From Apostichopus japonicus (taxonomy: Eukaryota > Echinodermata > Holothuroidea > Aspidochirotida > Stichopodidae), in the NCBI RefSeq assembly GCF_037975245.1, contig NC_092575.1, positions 13,257,001-13,321,000 on the forward strand: a DNA stretch of 64,000 nucleotides. The letters are read 5' to 3'. Below are positions 52,502 through 64,000 of this stretch, piece after piece. Every line of letters starts with the position of its first letter. Position 1 is the first letter of the stretch. The translations under genes and the position numbers were made by a program. The notes below the pieces were generated by a model. It was not told where the DNA came from, searched no databases, and was given only the letters and a program-made list of their open reading frames with translations.

Positions 52502-55500
52502 GTGAGTAACTTTGACTAAGTTATGATGTCAGAGTTTTTCAAGTTTTAATCGTGTTGAGTGTTTTTTGTTCATTCCAAAATCTGAGTCCCCTTTTTTGAA
52601 TGTCTTTTGAATCATGTACTAAACGACTGATCTACGATCAGCAATCTGCTCAACCAATCATGGACTGTAGTTCTGGTCATGTGGACCAGGAGAAAGGATA
52701 AAACATCTAATTTATGCAACAATTACTGCACTCCTCGCTTACCTGTCTTCTCACAACAACTGGACCCTCGCTCTACTGTCTCTGGAGTGACCTGGTAACC
52801 TTTGATAATGACCTTCCCTATTAACTGGTCACCTGTGGTCAACCAACTATACCTCCTCCTCATTCTACCAGCCAATTGTGTCTAGTTCATATAGAGCTGT
52901 CAAGATCTTTGTGTGTCTTGACTGTCGGTATACAACCGGCCTTAACCTACTTTTGCGGCTTCAAAGTTAGAAAATCCAGCGGAGAACAGATCCTGACCCT
53001 CCTGATAAGTATCATTTCCTTTTCTGGGCGCTTTTCGGCTGAGATAGTTTTCCCTCAGCTTTTCCGGTGATGTTACCTATACTTTTGAAATGGCCTTGGG
53101 TTTCCCTTGCATTACAGTATTGTAGCTTTTAGTTGTTTTTAAAGCCACATGAAACAGCTAATTTGCAAGTCTTACCATTAAACAATCGTACATTGGCTGC
53201 ATCATAAAATGGTTCAGGTGACATTTGACTAAATCACCATTTTGCTACAATTGATTGGTTAATACCACAGGCATCACATACAGTAATCTTCAAAGGATGA
53301 TAGATCACTTAGTTGTTTGTAAGGAAAATATAACAAGTTCCTTTTGCATAGCTGGCAAATGTTGTCCCATTAGACATGCATTTTGCTTTAAGCAATTAAT
53401 CACATGTATGCAATCTTCAAATGAGGGCTGATTCAAACACTGGGCAACAAGCTCTTTTGGTGATACAGTCGGTATGCAGTAACTATTAAGAACTTGTCAC
53501 CCAATGGGACTGCATTATGATCAGATTAATAACAGATGAAAAACATGCATATTAAACCCAAACTGCTGCCAATTGTTTTACTCAATTATAACAGGCATTT
53601 TCCTGTTTAATTGATAGATCCATAACCTACCCTTGGATGATTTCTTACAAAAGATCTAGACGCATTCTCTGAACAAGAAATGTATCGACCTGTGGTAATT
53701 GCATGCTTGCCTCCAAGCTTTAATGAACTGCCGATAAATTACATGTTAGAGAAAATCAAATGAAATTCCAGTCCTTTAATCGCTGGTGGTACCGCTCCCT
53801 CTGCTTCAGATCTTATATAGCAATGTAATTTACTCAGTTCAAGCTGTTTCCCAAATTTGATTAGGTTTTGATTATATGGCATATGCTTTTTCTAGCACAT
53901 ACATTGCCTCCAGCGAGCATATCGAGTGGACACCAGATTTTCTCATGGTTACGTCCTTTGGCAAGAGTGGAAGATCATACTGTACAGTACATTAAGTTGG
54001 TGTAAGCTGCAATGTTAATTGATGGCAGTACCTTTATCTCTTGGTCTATTATGTAGAGCAGCGTTTTGCATTTATTTTGATCAATTTTTTTGAAGCTGTC
54101 CGGATATTAACATCCCTTTGTTACAAAGAACTGTACAGTATAGTAGTTTGTTACCTGACCATGCAAGATCATTTAAGATACACAGAAAAAAAAGTTGAAC
54201 ATATTCCTGAATTGCCTCTGTGGGATTTAAAATTCTACTGTACTGAAGTACTATGGAAAAGTCTCTGGCTGATGAAAAGTTTTAGAATTTTAATGACATG
54301 ATCAATTACTCTGTTTTAAATTGTCTGCAAGCTATTGTACATACAAGTGCAAGTAAAGAATGGTATACTCCTTTAAACTGGCATGCTACTTAGGAAATAT
54401 CTCAAGTAGTTTGTTGGTGATTGCAAAGAAAGGTTTAATTTCCTAGGCTTAAGATGTATTGTGAAAATATTTCATTAAGGTTATAAGGTTATTTTTGGTG
54501 GGCTTCTTGTACAAGCTACGGCTTCCAAGCCCTTCCACCATTTTCTCTCCGTAATTTCCACTATTTTTCTTTTATATGATTTACTACTTATTATTTTCTT
54601 TGCATGGTATTGTCTTCACAGTCCTATTATTATATAAACATTGTGAGGAAATGGAAAAATAAATGAAAATGAAATGAAAATAACAAACAGACGTCTGAAA
54701 GCTCAAGATATATCCTTGCTTTGACAATAAAACCAAAACACTTTCCCCTACAGTCCACTCCTACTGCCCAATCAAAAAAGCTTCATTGATGAGCATACAG
54801 TATGTACTAATTAGATATTCTTTGCTTGTAATTGAAGGGTAGTACTTGACATTACTGTCTTTGAATATAGTTGGTAGAAATCGTTACCAGCTGATTTGCA
54901 TAGGAAGTATTGTAGTACTTCGTATTCAGAGTACGAATTGGGACGTTACACCACAGACAGTAATAAGTAACATTGTGTGAGTAACTAACTCTCTTGAGTT
55001 ATTAGTGTAATCCTATATAGTTGTTTTCACTATTACTGTAAGTAATAAATTAGAGACATGTAGCAAATTTGTAGAAAGGAGTTGTGTGTAAGATTAGGAA
55101 GTAACAAGGTGATCCCACTAAAGTTAGGTCACAAGAAAGAATCATAATTAGAGACTAGTGAATATTGATAGATAGATCTATTCTTTTCATAATTACAAAC
55201 TGCTATGATCATAAACAGACAGTTGAAGGGAGGGGCAGAGGGGGGGGGGGTGGGGTGGGAGGGAGGATATACATAGAAAATGTAATTGCTTCAAAGTTGA
55301 TTTGTGATAGTATCTAAATAATATATAATGTTTTAAAGTAAAAGAATACATGTGTTGGTGCCACTGTACCTGCCTGTCTCCCTAAAACCACAGTATTCTT
55401 TATCTGCTGTATATTTTGTGCGTGCAGTTCTCTTTAAAAGAAAATTGTTTAACAATGCTCTTTCATTATTTCATAAATTTCTAAAATTATGTAGACTGAA

Positions 55501-58500
55501 ATAGAAGTAGTTCAAAATAATAACAAGTTTTATTATGTTGTTATATGGAGATGTGAATGTCACTATTAGTACTTGAATTGCCAACGTTTCACTATAAACA
55601 TACTTTCACTCACATACATGTTCATTAATGTTCACACGCTACACCTGTCAAATTCCTCAATAAACAAATTGTCTGGCACAGATGTGTACATGTATACATG
55701 TGCATTTCGTCACATAGACACTCTTCACACAATACCTTTAGTTTCAAAGAAATTTAAAGGGGCATCCCCCTTAAAAATTTTCTTTTTTACAGTTTGCAGA
55801 TGTGTTCAGCTTCCCCCCAAAAATGAGTAGATTTTTGTGTAGATTAAGAGGTCAATATTGGATATGGTGGACACATCTAGACTAAAATACATTTGTTCAG
55901 CCCGGATGACATTTGGACTAGGCACACTATTGTTTACATGTACAGTAATCAGTATGTACTCTAGAGATTACAGTACATGGGCAATAATCGGTCACGTAGA
56001 CATTCTGCTAACCTTCACTTTCATCGGAACTTAACGGGAAAAAGGGGAGAAAAAACTTTCACTTTTCCTTTTTCTCTCTGAAACAACTTATTGGCCTAGT
56101 TATAGACCTGTGATTGAAAGCAGTTAAGTTGTTAATCTTATGCCCGATTGCAAAATGTCCCGTTGGTGTGAAAGTTCTGTGAATTTGCAGTGAAATTTAT
56201 GTGTACGATACATACAAGCATTGCTTGTCATTCCAATACTTTGGTCACTTTTTCCTGTTCGCAGCACTTGGAATGATTCTCCAATCTCTTTCCAATCATT
56301 TCCTTCCTGGTGGCTTATCCCGAGTTGAAGATCATTCAGAAGTATACTTTCATACTGTAGGTGGTCTGACCTCTGATATCTACACGACTACACGGTTTTT
56401 GTTTCAATAATTCCAGGTATCAAGTCGATGTGGTTACTGTATTGTCACAAATATATAATGTCAGGAACAGCACATTGCTTGAAACGTAATGTAAAAAACT
56501 TATTTTCCAACTGTACAAAACTTATTTGTCCATTTCAATACCTTGAGGTTGGTTCTTAGTTAGGTAAAAATGCAATTAAATGCCTGAGATTACGAGTTAA
56601 TTAATTACTAGTCGTCTGTAAGGATGAAATTTGTTAAACAACTCCATTCAAGTAGAATTAGGTATCAAGCTATTTCTCACATGCAGTAATACAGTAAGTA
56701 TATGGGGAGTTGTACAAGTTTCCCTAATTTTCTTAAACTGAACCTATCATTGAATGTACAGTATCTGGTGAGAAAACTCCTTCCTAACCTTTGAAAAGAA
56801 GCAAATTGATTCATTAAAGACTGTAGGTCACATCACTCATGGACCCATTTTCTGTTTACTACCAAGTAGCAACTTCCCTTGCATACTGTAGTATTCTTAT
56901 TGTACTGTACTTTGAAGGTATAATTTGTTAATCTGTACAGCTTTCGTCCTTTGAGCTGTGTTTGTCACCATGATCAACTATTTTGATTCCACCAACCCTG
57001 GCAAGAGGCCTCTTCCACTAGTTTCCAATAATTCTTCTACTATACGTCCTTTGCTTTGTTCTAGTAAATGATTTACGACTTCTTAGCTCCTTTATCCTCT
57101 CCCCCTCCCCCTCCTCCCGCCCTCTTCAACACACCCCTCTTTTTCAACATACTTTTTAAAGATGATCATATTAATTAATTCTGCATATTTCAACTTGATA
57201 AATCTGAGATATTCATTCAGATAATTTGATTTTTTATCTTTGTCTGTCAGCCCCTCTCTGTCTTTGCCCTAATTATTTTTTGATGCTATCCCTGCCATTG
57301 TATCTTTTGTTCCTGCTTGCATATATTAATTTCAACAACTTCCCCTGGCGGCTCTCCTTTGGACTGTCCGAGTAATTATTTTGGTCGTCTCCAGGCAACC
57401 TTGTTTTTAGAATATTTTCACTAATGTCTTTAATAGCTCCTTATCACAATAAAAGATCATAGTTTTGATGTTGGCGGCGAATACTTTAAGAAAAAAAAAA
57501 CCCTTTATCACAGGGCGGTGCGAACTTTTTGCAGCTATATATATATATGCCGCCAAGGGCAACATGCCTTCCAGGCCTTGAGACAGTAGAAAGAAACAAA
57601 GGAATTGAAACCATTGTTTTGAAAACCAACACATACAACTTTTGTACAGTAACTCTCATAATCAGAGGGAGTGCTAGCTGTGAGCAGTTTTTAAAGCTGT
57701 CTTCAGCTTATTTGAATGGCTCTCGAGGTAGGGAATCTAGGGATAGCTACTGTACATGTTAAAGAAAGAAAAAACCCTCTTGCAAGCTTCAAGCTGAGCG
57801 TACATGTGTAAAAACATTCCTTCTTCCGTCTCTGTGAAATAGAAAAAAGATCATAGACAACAAATTATAATTTAATATTTACAGCAATTTCATCGTTTAT
57901 TGATTGTGGAGTAAGAAGACCTTGCTTAGAAGTATGTTAAAGGAGAGTGCAGCATACTGTCATCCCATCCCTCTTCCCCCTCCCACCCATGCCCACACAG
58001 TACTGGCCCCACCACCTCTCACTACCCACCACCTATTCACTCCTCAACTTTACTGGGAATTACAGTGGCTGTTGTTCAGTACACTTCGACTAGGTAACCT
58101 TAATGAGGGGCAAGAATATGGCCAAATTGGTAAGATCGAATACATGCGCTGAATACTGTACATCACTTACAACTACTAACAAGTATGCAGCCATGGGGTT
58201 ATTATTTGTCTTTTGGAGATGATAAATTTCATACCAATTTAAGTGAACTACTATACATTTATATGTAGGTACACTCAATGTGAATATATACAGTTGAAGA
58301 GAGGACACAGGTAAATTGCTCAAAATTGAATTAATTAACTTACTGTACCTTTACTGTAGCCACATTTCACCTAACATGGGGTGGGGTTAGAACTATATGT
58401 TAATCATTGGGCAGTACTAGAAAATGAAACGTGCAAGGCATGAAAACAAAATAGTTCTTTGAAGTAATTTTAATGGCTTTTGTACAGTAAATATTTTGCA

Positions 58501-61500
58501 TATAGTACTTCCTTAAATACGTAAGAACCTGTGCACAGGTGTTTCATATTCAACACATTTATCATTCTTCTGGAATTTTCTCATTTTCAGCGAAACGTTT
58601 CAACGTAGGGTACAGTATGATAGATAACCTCATTGGTTATTGCGTGCCATTTCTGTGTGTGATTTCAAGTTCAGTCAATTTATAGGCAAAACTCTTGTCG
58701 GGAAGCAGTATCAGTATGAAATAGTGTGTACATACAGGTGTATTCTGAGTGTAAGCATACATGTACAGTATGTGTGTGTCACAGTGTTTGTTGAATTCAC
58801 TACTCATGCATGGTACGTTACCTACGTGAAGGATGATTACAATTCTTATGGAGCAGACTCTATATGCTAATGAACCTTGGGATGGTTTCAATAGTATTGC
58901 GTAAGGTGTCATATAATTAAACCTCGTCCGTCTGTGGCAACAACGCTGCTAAACCGAAGCGAGATTAAATATGATCATCACTCTCACGGATGTACGTGTG
59001 CACGGTCTTCACACTGGTCGATTCTTTGAAAACAATCTTTGAAAACGATCTCTTTCCTCACTCGCAGGGACACGTGTGGCTCAAATGTCGACAAAAATCT
59101 GCTGTTTATATTTCATGAATATCCTGCATATGTAACAAGCACATTCACGTTTATTTTCAATTCCCTGTTTGTAAGATAAACATATCAGCCACAAGACATT
59201 GTAAAAACAGGAATTGAGGAATTGAATGACGCCACAGCAGTTTTTTACATGGACAAAGGAGAACTGAGTTCGTAGCATTGATAGCTGTATGCCTGTAATA
59301 CAGACTTACAAATTTTCGTATATTTTTCCTTTGTGTACAGTAGCTTCATGCTCAGTAACTCCCAGCTTTGTCATCTTTTGTTATAACCTGACAAATATAA
59401 CAGAAGGAGTACAATGGACTATATAACATGTATGATTCATCAGCTGATATTTAAAGAGCAAATGCTTTACCATTTAAATCCAATGACGGTACAGTAAAGT
59501 ATAGAAATCTATGGATGCACTGTCAACAGAGTGTGTTGGCTTGTTATTTCAGCAAGTTTACTGTATGGTTCCAAAAAATCAAAAGGGGGTTTTGTTTGCT
59601 CACATGTGATTGTATTGACTTGGAATTGATTTAATCGTGTGGAAATCTGTTTGCACTAGTAACAAAGGATATTACAAGTATTTTCATACCAAAAAACGTC
59701 AAAATGCAGTTGAACTTGATGTATTGATATTCCTTGTTCTATAATTGACTGCATTCCTCTGTTACCTGTCTCCTATACATGTACAGTATGCACTCCCATC
59801 TACCCTCATAGCCTACTGTAGATAACAACTGGTATATTATGTTCTTGCACTGTTCCCTCGATGGCCTTCTCTGGTTCACTGACCAGAGAGAGGTATTCTG
59901 GTGAAACTGCGCTGTAAATCTCTTGTCCAGTAAAGTTATATGGAGAAAGACAAATTTTATGGGGTGCTACAATATCCGTTGTTTCTGCAGATCCCGTCAG
60001 GGGAAGCGAAAGGATTAGTGTTGGAGATGGATCAGCAAACTAAGGGTGGAAATTAATCTGCTTCTCCATATTTATACTCTTCTGTCCATTTCTGTGTTTG
60101 GTAAAATCATTTCTGGGTATTCAACATTCGAAACTGGCATGTTTTCGTTGACCTGGATGAAAAATTGATCACAATTCAATATGCTAGCCCTTATAGTTTT
60201 TGTTTTTTTGTCTATTAAAGCATTACCTGTACTTACAAGAAGAGTAATTAAACACCCAAACCTGCTAAAGTACTGAAATTATGTTTTGGGTAATTACAAA
60301 AAATAGTTTCTTCATTTCTGGACAGTATTTGGGAGCTGAATTCGAAAGATGTCATCAAAATGTAAAAAAAAAAACTGCTCTAGTTGTTGAGACTGTAATG
60401 AACAAACCTGGATGATTCCATGTGATATATCCCATAAATTTCAGTGCTGAACACTAGGCTTACTGTTACAACCTGTCTCCAGTGGTACAGTATTGCATCT
60501 ACTGTACCTAACCTAACAAAAATGGGTAACAGTTAAGGGCCCTCTGTGACCCATTTTAAGGTCACTGACCACTTCCTGTTCCTGTCTGAATCTACCCGTT
60601 TAGAACTTGACAACCTATAATTCAGCAGAGTACAAGTGGGAAGATCTTGCTAGCTTTTATCTGAAGTGTATAGATCTGAAGTGAAGAGCCTGCGTAAGTT
60701 TTTAATTCAGGACTATATAAAGGTAAAACCATTATGATTTCACTTCACTGCTCCATTAAAGCAACGCTCTCTGACAATGTCATATGATTTGGTTCGCAAT
60801 AAACCTTTACAAATATGATTAACTGTACTTAAGGTATGTGTAGTCAGCACCTAATGTAAAATGCAAGTACATAATGGAAAGGCCACTTGACTTTGTGGAG
60901 AGAGTTTTATATTGAATATTACTCAGTTGACTTAGAAGGTTAAACAGGGACATGATGCAATAACCTTGGTGGAAGGAGGTAATACCTGTTCATACTTGTA
61001 ACAAACAATTTTGATTGATCCTTTCATTCCATCGGTTTATATGTTTCGTCAGCTTTCCATATTTCCACTTTCAGTTTATCGTCCTTTGTTTTGCAGAATA
61101 TTAAAGTTTCATAAAGGCTCTTTACATGAACTCAAAATTAACCACTTTTGACACGAAGGCGGGAGGTATGGCTGTGCACGCTGACCTTGACAGAAGGATG
61201 TCGTAATTTTCTACCGCAGCTAGCACGATGCTGACGGGATCAATCACACCTTATACTTTTCATAATTCATTACAGTACCATACTGTACATGTATTATTTA
61301 ATTACCGATTATTACCGTGGATTATAGTACGCAGTCGGTCCGAGGCTTTATGATGAGTACTGTACACTTGATTGGAAGTTTGCCAATTTGCGTTTTTACT
61401 TTCCCAGAATGTACAATATTACCGAATACATTGCAGTAACATCTGCGATAGTTTTAATCCAAAATTTAAGAGCAGATAAGGAAACTAAAATAAATATTGA

Positions 61501-63068
61501 TGTTATCTTTTGTGAAGGTGAGAGTTGACTCAGTTCAGGTCATCGTCATGAGGAATCGATTTTGACCTACAAATAATAAAAGAATAACAAAATTAAAAAG
61601 TTTACTAGCAATTAGGTTTTCCATTCTATTTTCCAAAAAGTTTACTATTGCTTTACAGGCAGAATTATCATTCAGTCACTTACTGTATATCTAAAATAGT
61701 TGGATTTAAATTGTTATTGACTAGAAATTTTGAGTTTGTGCATTATAAGTTAAAGATTGCTGCAGGACCTCACTTGAAAAATGGCAACAAATTTTTGTAG
61801 GGATCTTCATTAAATAATACAGTACTGGTGAAGAAAGTTTATAACTTTGGTTCAGACATTAAAACATGATTGAAGGTTAGTTGCTGTTGAGTGAGTTTAG
61901 TCTGCACAGGTTTATAAATAAAACACACCTTGGTATATTTTCTAATGTTTTCTCAAAAACACAAGAAATTTTTAAAACTTAGCGAATAACTAGAAGACTC
62001 TGTTGTTGTTTGGACCATCCTATAACTTACAAAGAATAATGCAGAAAATAAGTGCCATGTCATCTTTACAACGACCCAATGCAAAATTAGAGCATCACAA
62101 CGTCCATTGAATTGATATTAATTAACTACATGTGATGAATTGCATGTACCATGGATACAAACAATATGTATACTATCTACAAAATGATTATGAATGGAAT
62201 AGTATGTGAGTTACGTAGTGGTATTGATCGTCACTTAGCATCTCCTGCCATCTCCTGCCATTGCCATGGTTACTGTTGGTAAACAGTTGTAGTTGCGTGA
62301 ACGGCTCGTCTTGAAAGAAAACTGTTTTGCACCTTGTCAGTGGTTATACTTGGTGATATTATTGAACTAGTTTTGCTAATTTTGAAAGGAAAAAAAACCC
62401 CACTTAATTGACAAAGGCTTTGTTTAATTCCTTTAGAAAAGAAAGTTGTTTTCAAATTTAGTGCCACAGAAATATCCTACGTGTTGTTTTCCTTTGTTTC
62501 TAAACGTCGCTCGGTTACGCTGCCTTGAATTCAACAGAAAACCTGTCAAAGTCATTAGTTTTTCAAACAAGTGCAATTCGGTATAAATTGTACTGTGTTG
62601 TTTTGAGAATTACAGAGAAATTTATACTGTGCATGCAAGTGTGTTACATGTGATGAAGGGTGACAAAGTGTCATAACGTATAACCAGGCCTGATGTGAAG
62701 GGGGGTGGGGTGGGGTTTTAGTCCTCTGGGAGTCAGATAGGGGGCCAATAGAAATACCATATTAAGAATAATAATGAATTCTGATTTCATACTTTAGATA
62801 CATGAATACATACTTCATAGGGGACCTGGTCGCATAACTGTATACAGGGTCCGACCTGGCTCTCCATGTGCACCCAGCTGGGGTCTATAACAAATGGTAT
62901 GGGATATGGAGGTGGGAGAGGGATTGGAATTGGGATGATTAATGGAAAAATGAATCATGAATGGATTAATTCAACTAACACTGTAAGTGGTGGAACCCTG
63001 CAGTACCTCCAGAAAGACTTCTGCCTTTCATTAGAATGTGGGAATTCTTTGTCTGCTACCATCCATTG
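52502..63068 (+). other. Presumed intron 2 of the GAS2-like gene
   Basis: No exon recognised. It includes a G-rich potential quadruplex at 55,208-55,265, C-rich strips (57,100-57,140; 57,960-58,010), G-runs near 62,700 and many TACTGTA/TACAGTA words. A pyrimidine tract plus acceptor at ~59,990 (tttctgcag) opens an 18-codon frame, but no matching donor or family resemblance is seen. Confidence 0.45.
55208..55265 (+). repeat. G-rich tract, potential G-quadruplex
   Basis: From GAAGGGAGGGGCAGAG through a G10 run to TGGGGTGGGAGGGAGG there are at least six runs of three or more G with loops of 1-3 nt on the strand that would be transcribed with the GAS2-like gene. Confidence 0.75.
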
Positions 63069-63527
63069 TGTGAATACTATGTACATTGTATGAATACTAT
63101 GTACAGTACATTGTATACTATGTACATTGTATGAATACGAATACTATGTACATTGTATGTACATTATATGAATAATTTGTACATTATATGAATAATTTGT
63201 ACATTGTATGAATACTATGTACATTGTATGAATGCTATGTACATTATATGATGACTAGATGTACATTGTATGAATACTATGTACATTGTATGAATACTAT
63301 GTACATTGTATGAATACTATGTACATTGTATGAATACTATGTACATTATATGAATAATTTGTACGTTGTATGAATACTATGTACATTGTATGAATACTGT
63401 GTACATTATATGAATACTATGTACATTGTATGAATACTATGTACATTGTATTAATACTATGTACATTGTATGAATACTATGTACATTGTATGAATACTAT
63501 GTACATTGTATGAATATCATGTACATC
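63069..63527. repeat. 20-bp minisatellite, about 23 units
   Basis: The head-to-tail unit is TGAATACTATGTACATTGTA, with variants ATAATTTGTACATTATATGA (several units) and a few length variants near 63,100-63,260. The right half is more uniform than the left. Confidence 0.95.
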
Positions 63528-64000
63528 ATTTGATCATGAGAACTCTCCAAGCTATGCCATGTGTTGCAATTTGAAGCTATACTGTAGATCTTGTACCTCC
63601 TTACTGTAGGTGGATAATCTTAATCCTTTGATTCATTGAAAGGTACAAATCAGACAAATTTTACCGTTTTGGAATTTTAATTAAACTGGGTGAAATAGCT
63701 AGGAGCTTTTTCGTTCACTCCTTGTCATATAGCTGTCTGACCTTTCTACAAGGGTGCTTTCCTACTAAACCTCCTACGATAAATGATTAACCTTCATTAC
63801 TATTACCATAATGATCGACTGACCATTAACTGTTGGGACATTTCAAATTCCTCTAAACCTCCCAACCGCCATTCTTTATGAATCATCAGTGCTATGCTTG
63901 CCGGATTATTTCTGCAGACTAATTCCACTCCTTCATATAGGAAAGGACTTAATATTAAAGTGTATGGTGATCAGCGCTGCTGAAATGCTTCTTGCACATA
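63528..64000. other. Non-coding right edge
   Basis: Nothing recognised; probably a continuation of the GAS2-like intron. Confidence 0.4.

Noticed and set aside
47560-59830. Possible dispersed repeat around TACTGCACTCCTC...TTACCTG at 47.57, 52.73 and 59.75 kb
   Set aside because: Only ~20-25 bases resemble each other and flanks do not align; insufficient to call a family.
59992-60060. Possible GAS2-like downstream exon after tttctgcag
   Set aside because: The 18-codon frame shows no resemblance to the GAS2 domain and no good donor follows.

Overview
The window is intron-rich animal nuclear DNA. It is AT-rich, has short exons with GT/AG borders separated by long introns, and carries many short non-autonomous DNA transposons, tandem repeats and poly-G/poly-C tracts. 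The gene set (MND1, GLOD5, a TMCO6-like ARM protein, a GAS2-like cytoskeletal linker, a proline-rich PRR11-like protein) and the abundance of TAGGCCTA-type and TACTGTA-type words suggest an invertebrate deuterostome, most likely an echinoderm. That assignment is an inference; no species-diagnostic gene is present.

Layout. 1-15.8 kb holds no gene I can recognise. It contains a ~300-325 bp tandem array (1.9-3.4 kb), an inverted pair of TTAA-flanked MITEs (5.5 and 8.1 kb), a hAT-like MITE (8.6 kb), a 73-bp minisatellite of about 26 units (11.1-13.0 kb) and a two-copy duplication (14.9-15.5 kb). 15.8-21.2 kb holds five minus-strand exons of a TMCO6-like gene (N-terminal ~200 residues, 3' part not found). 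A complete GLOD5 reading frame on the same strand lies inside its first intron. 21.2-21.7 kb is a head-to-head promoter region shared with MND1, whose plus-strand exons run from 23.47 to 27.67 kb. MND1 intron 1 contains a near-perfect ~90-bp-arm palindrome. 28.0-36.4 kb holds eight minus-strand exons of a PRR11-like proline-rich protein (~380 aa), convergent with MND1, plus a phase-compatible alternative last exon. 36.4-42 kb is the upstream region of that gene and carries several nested or adjacent hAT-like elements. 42.0-64 kb belongs to a GAS2-like gene on the plus strand: a probable noncoding first exon ends at 42,509, one large coding exon (CH domain) spans 51,580-52,501, and the GAS2 domain must lie beyond the window. 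A 20-bp minisatellite sits at 63.1-63.5 kb.

The genes do not form a pathway. MND1 acts in meiotic recombination, GLOD5 is a VOC-fold protein, TMCO6-like is an importin-like ARM protein, and GAS2-like links actin and microtubules. PRR11 is a cell-cycle protein in vertebrates. Exon positions were derived by hand from splice signals, reading-phase continuity and recalled family sequence, so borders are good hypotheses rather than transcript-verified facts.
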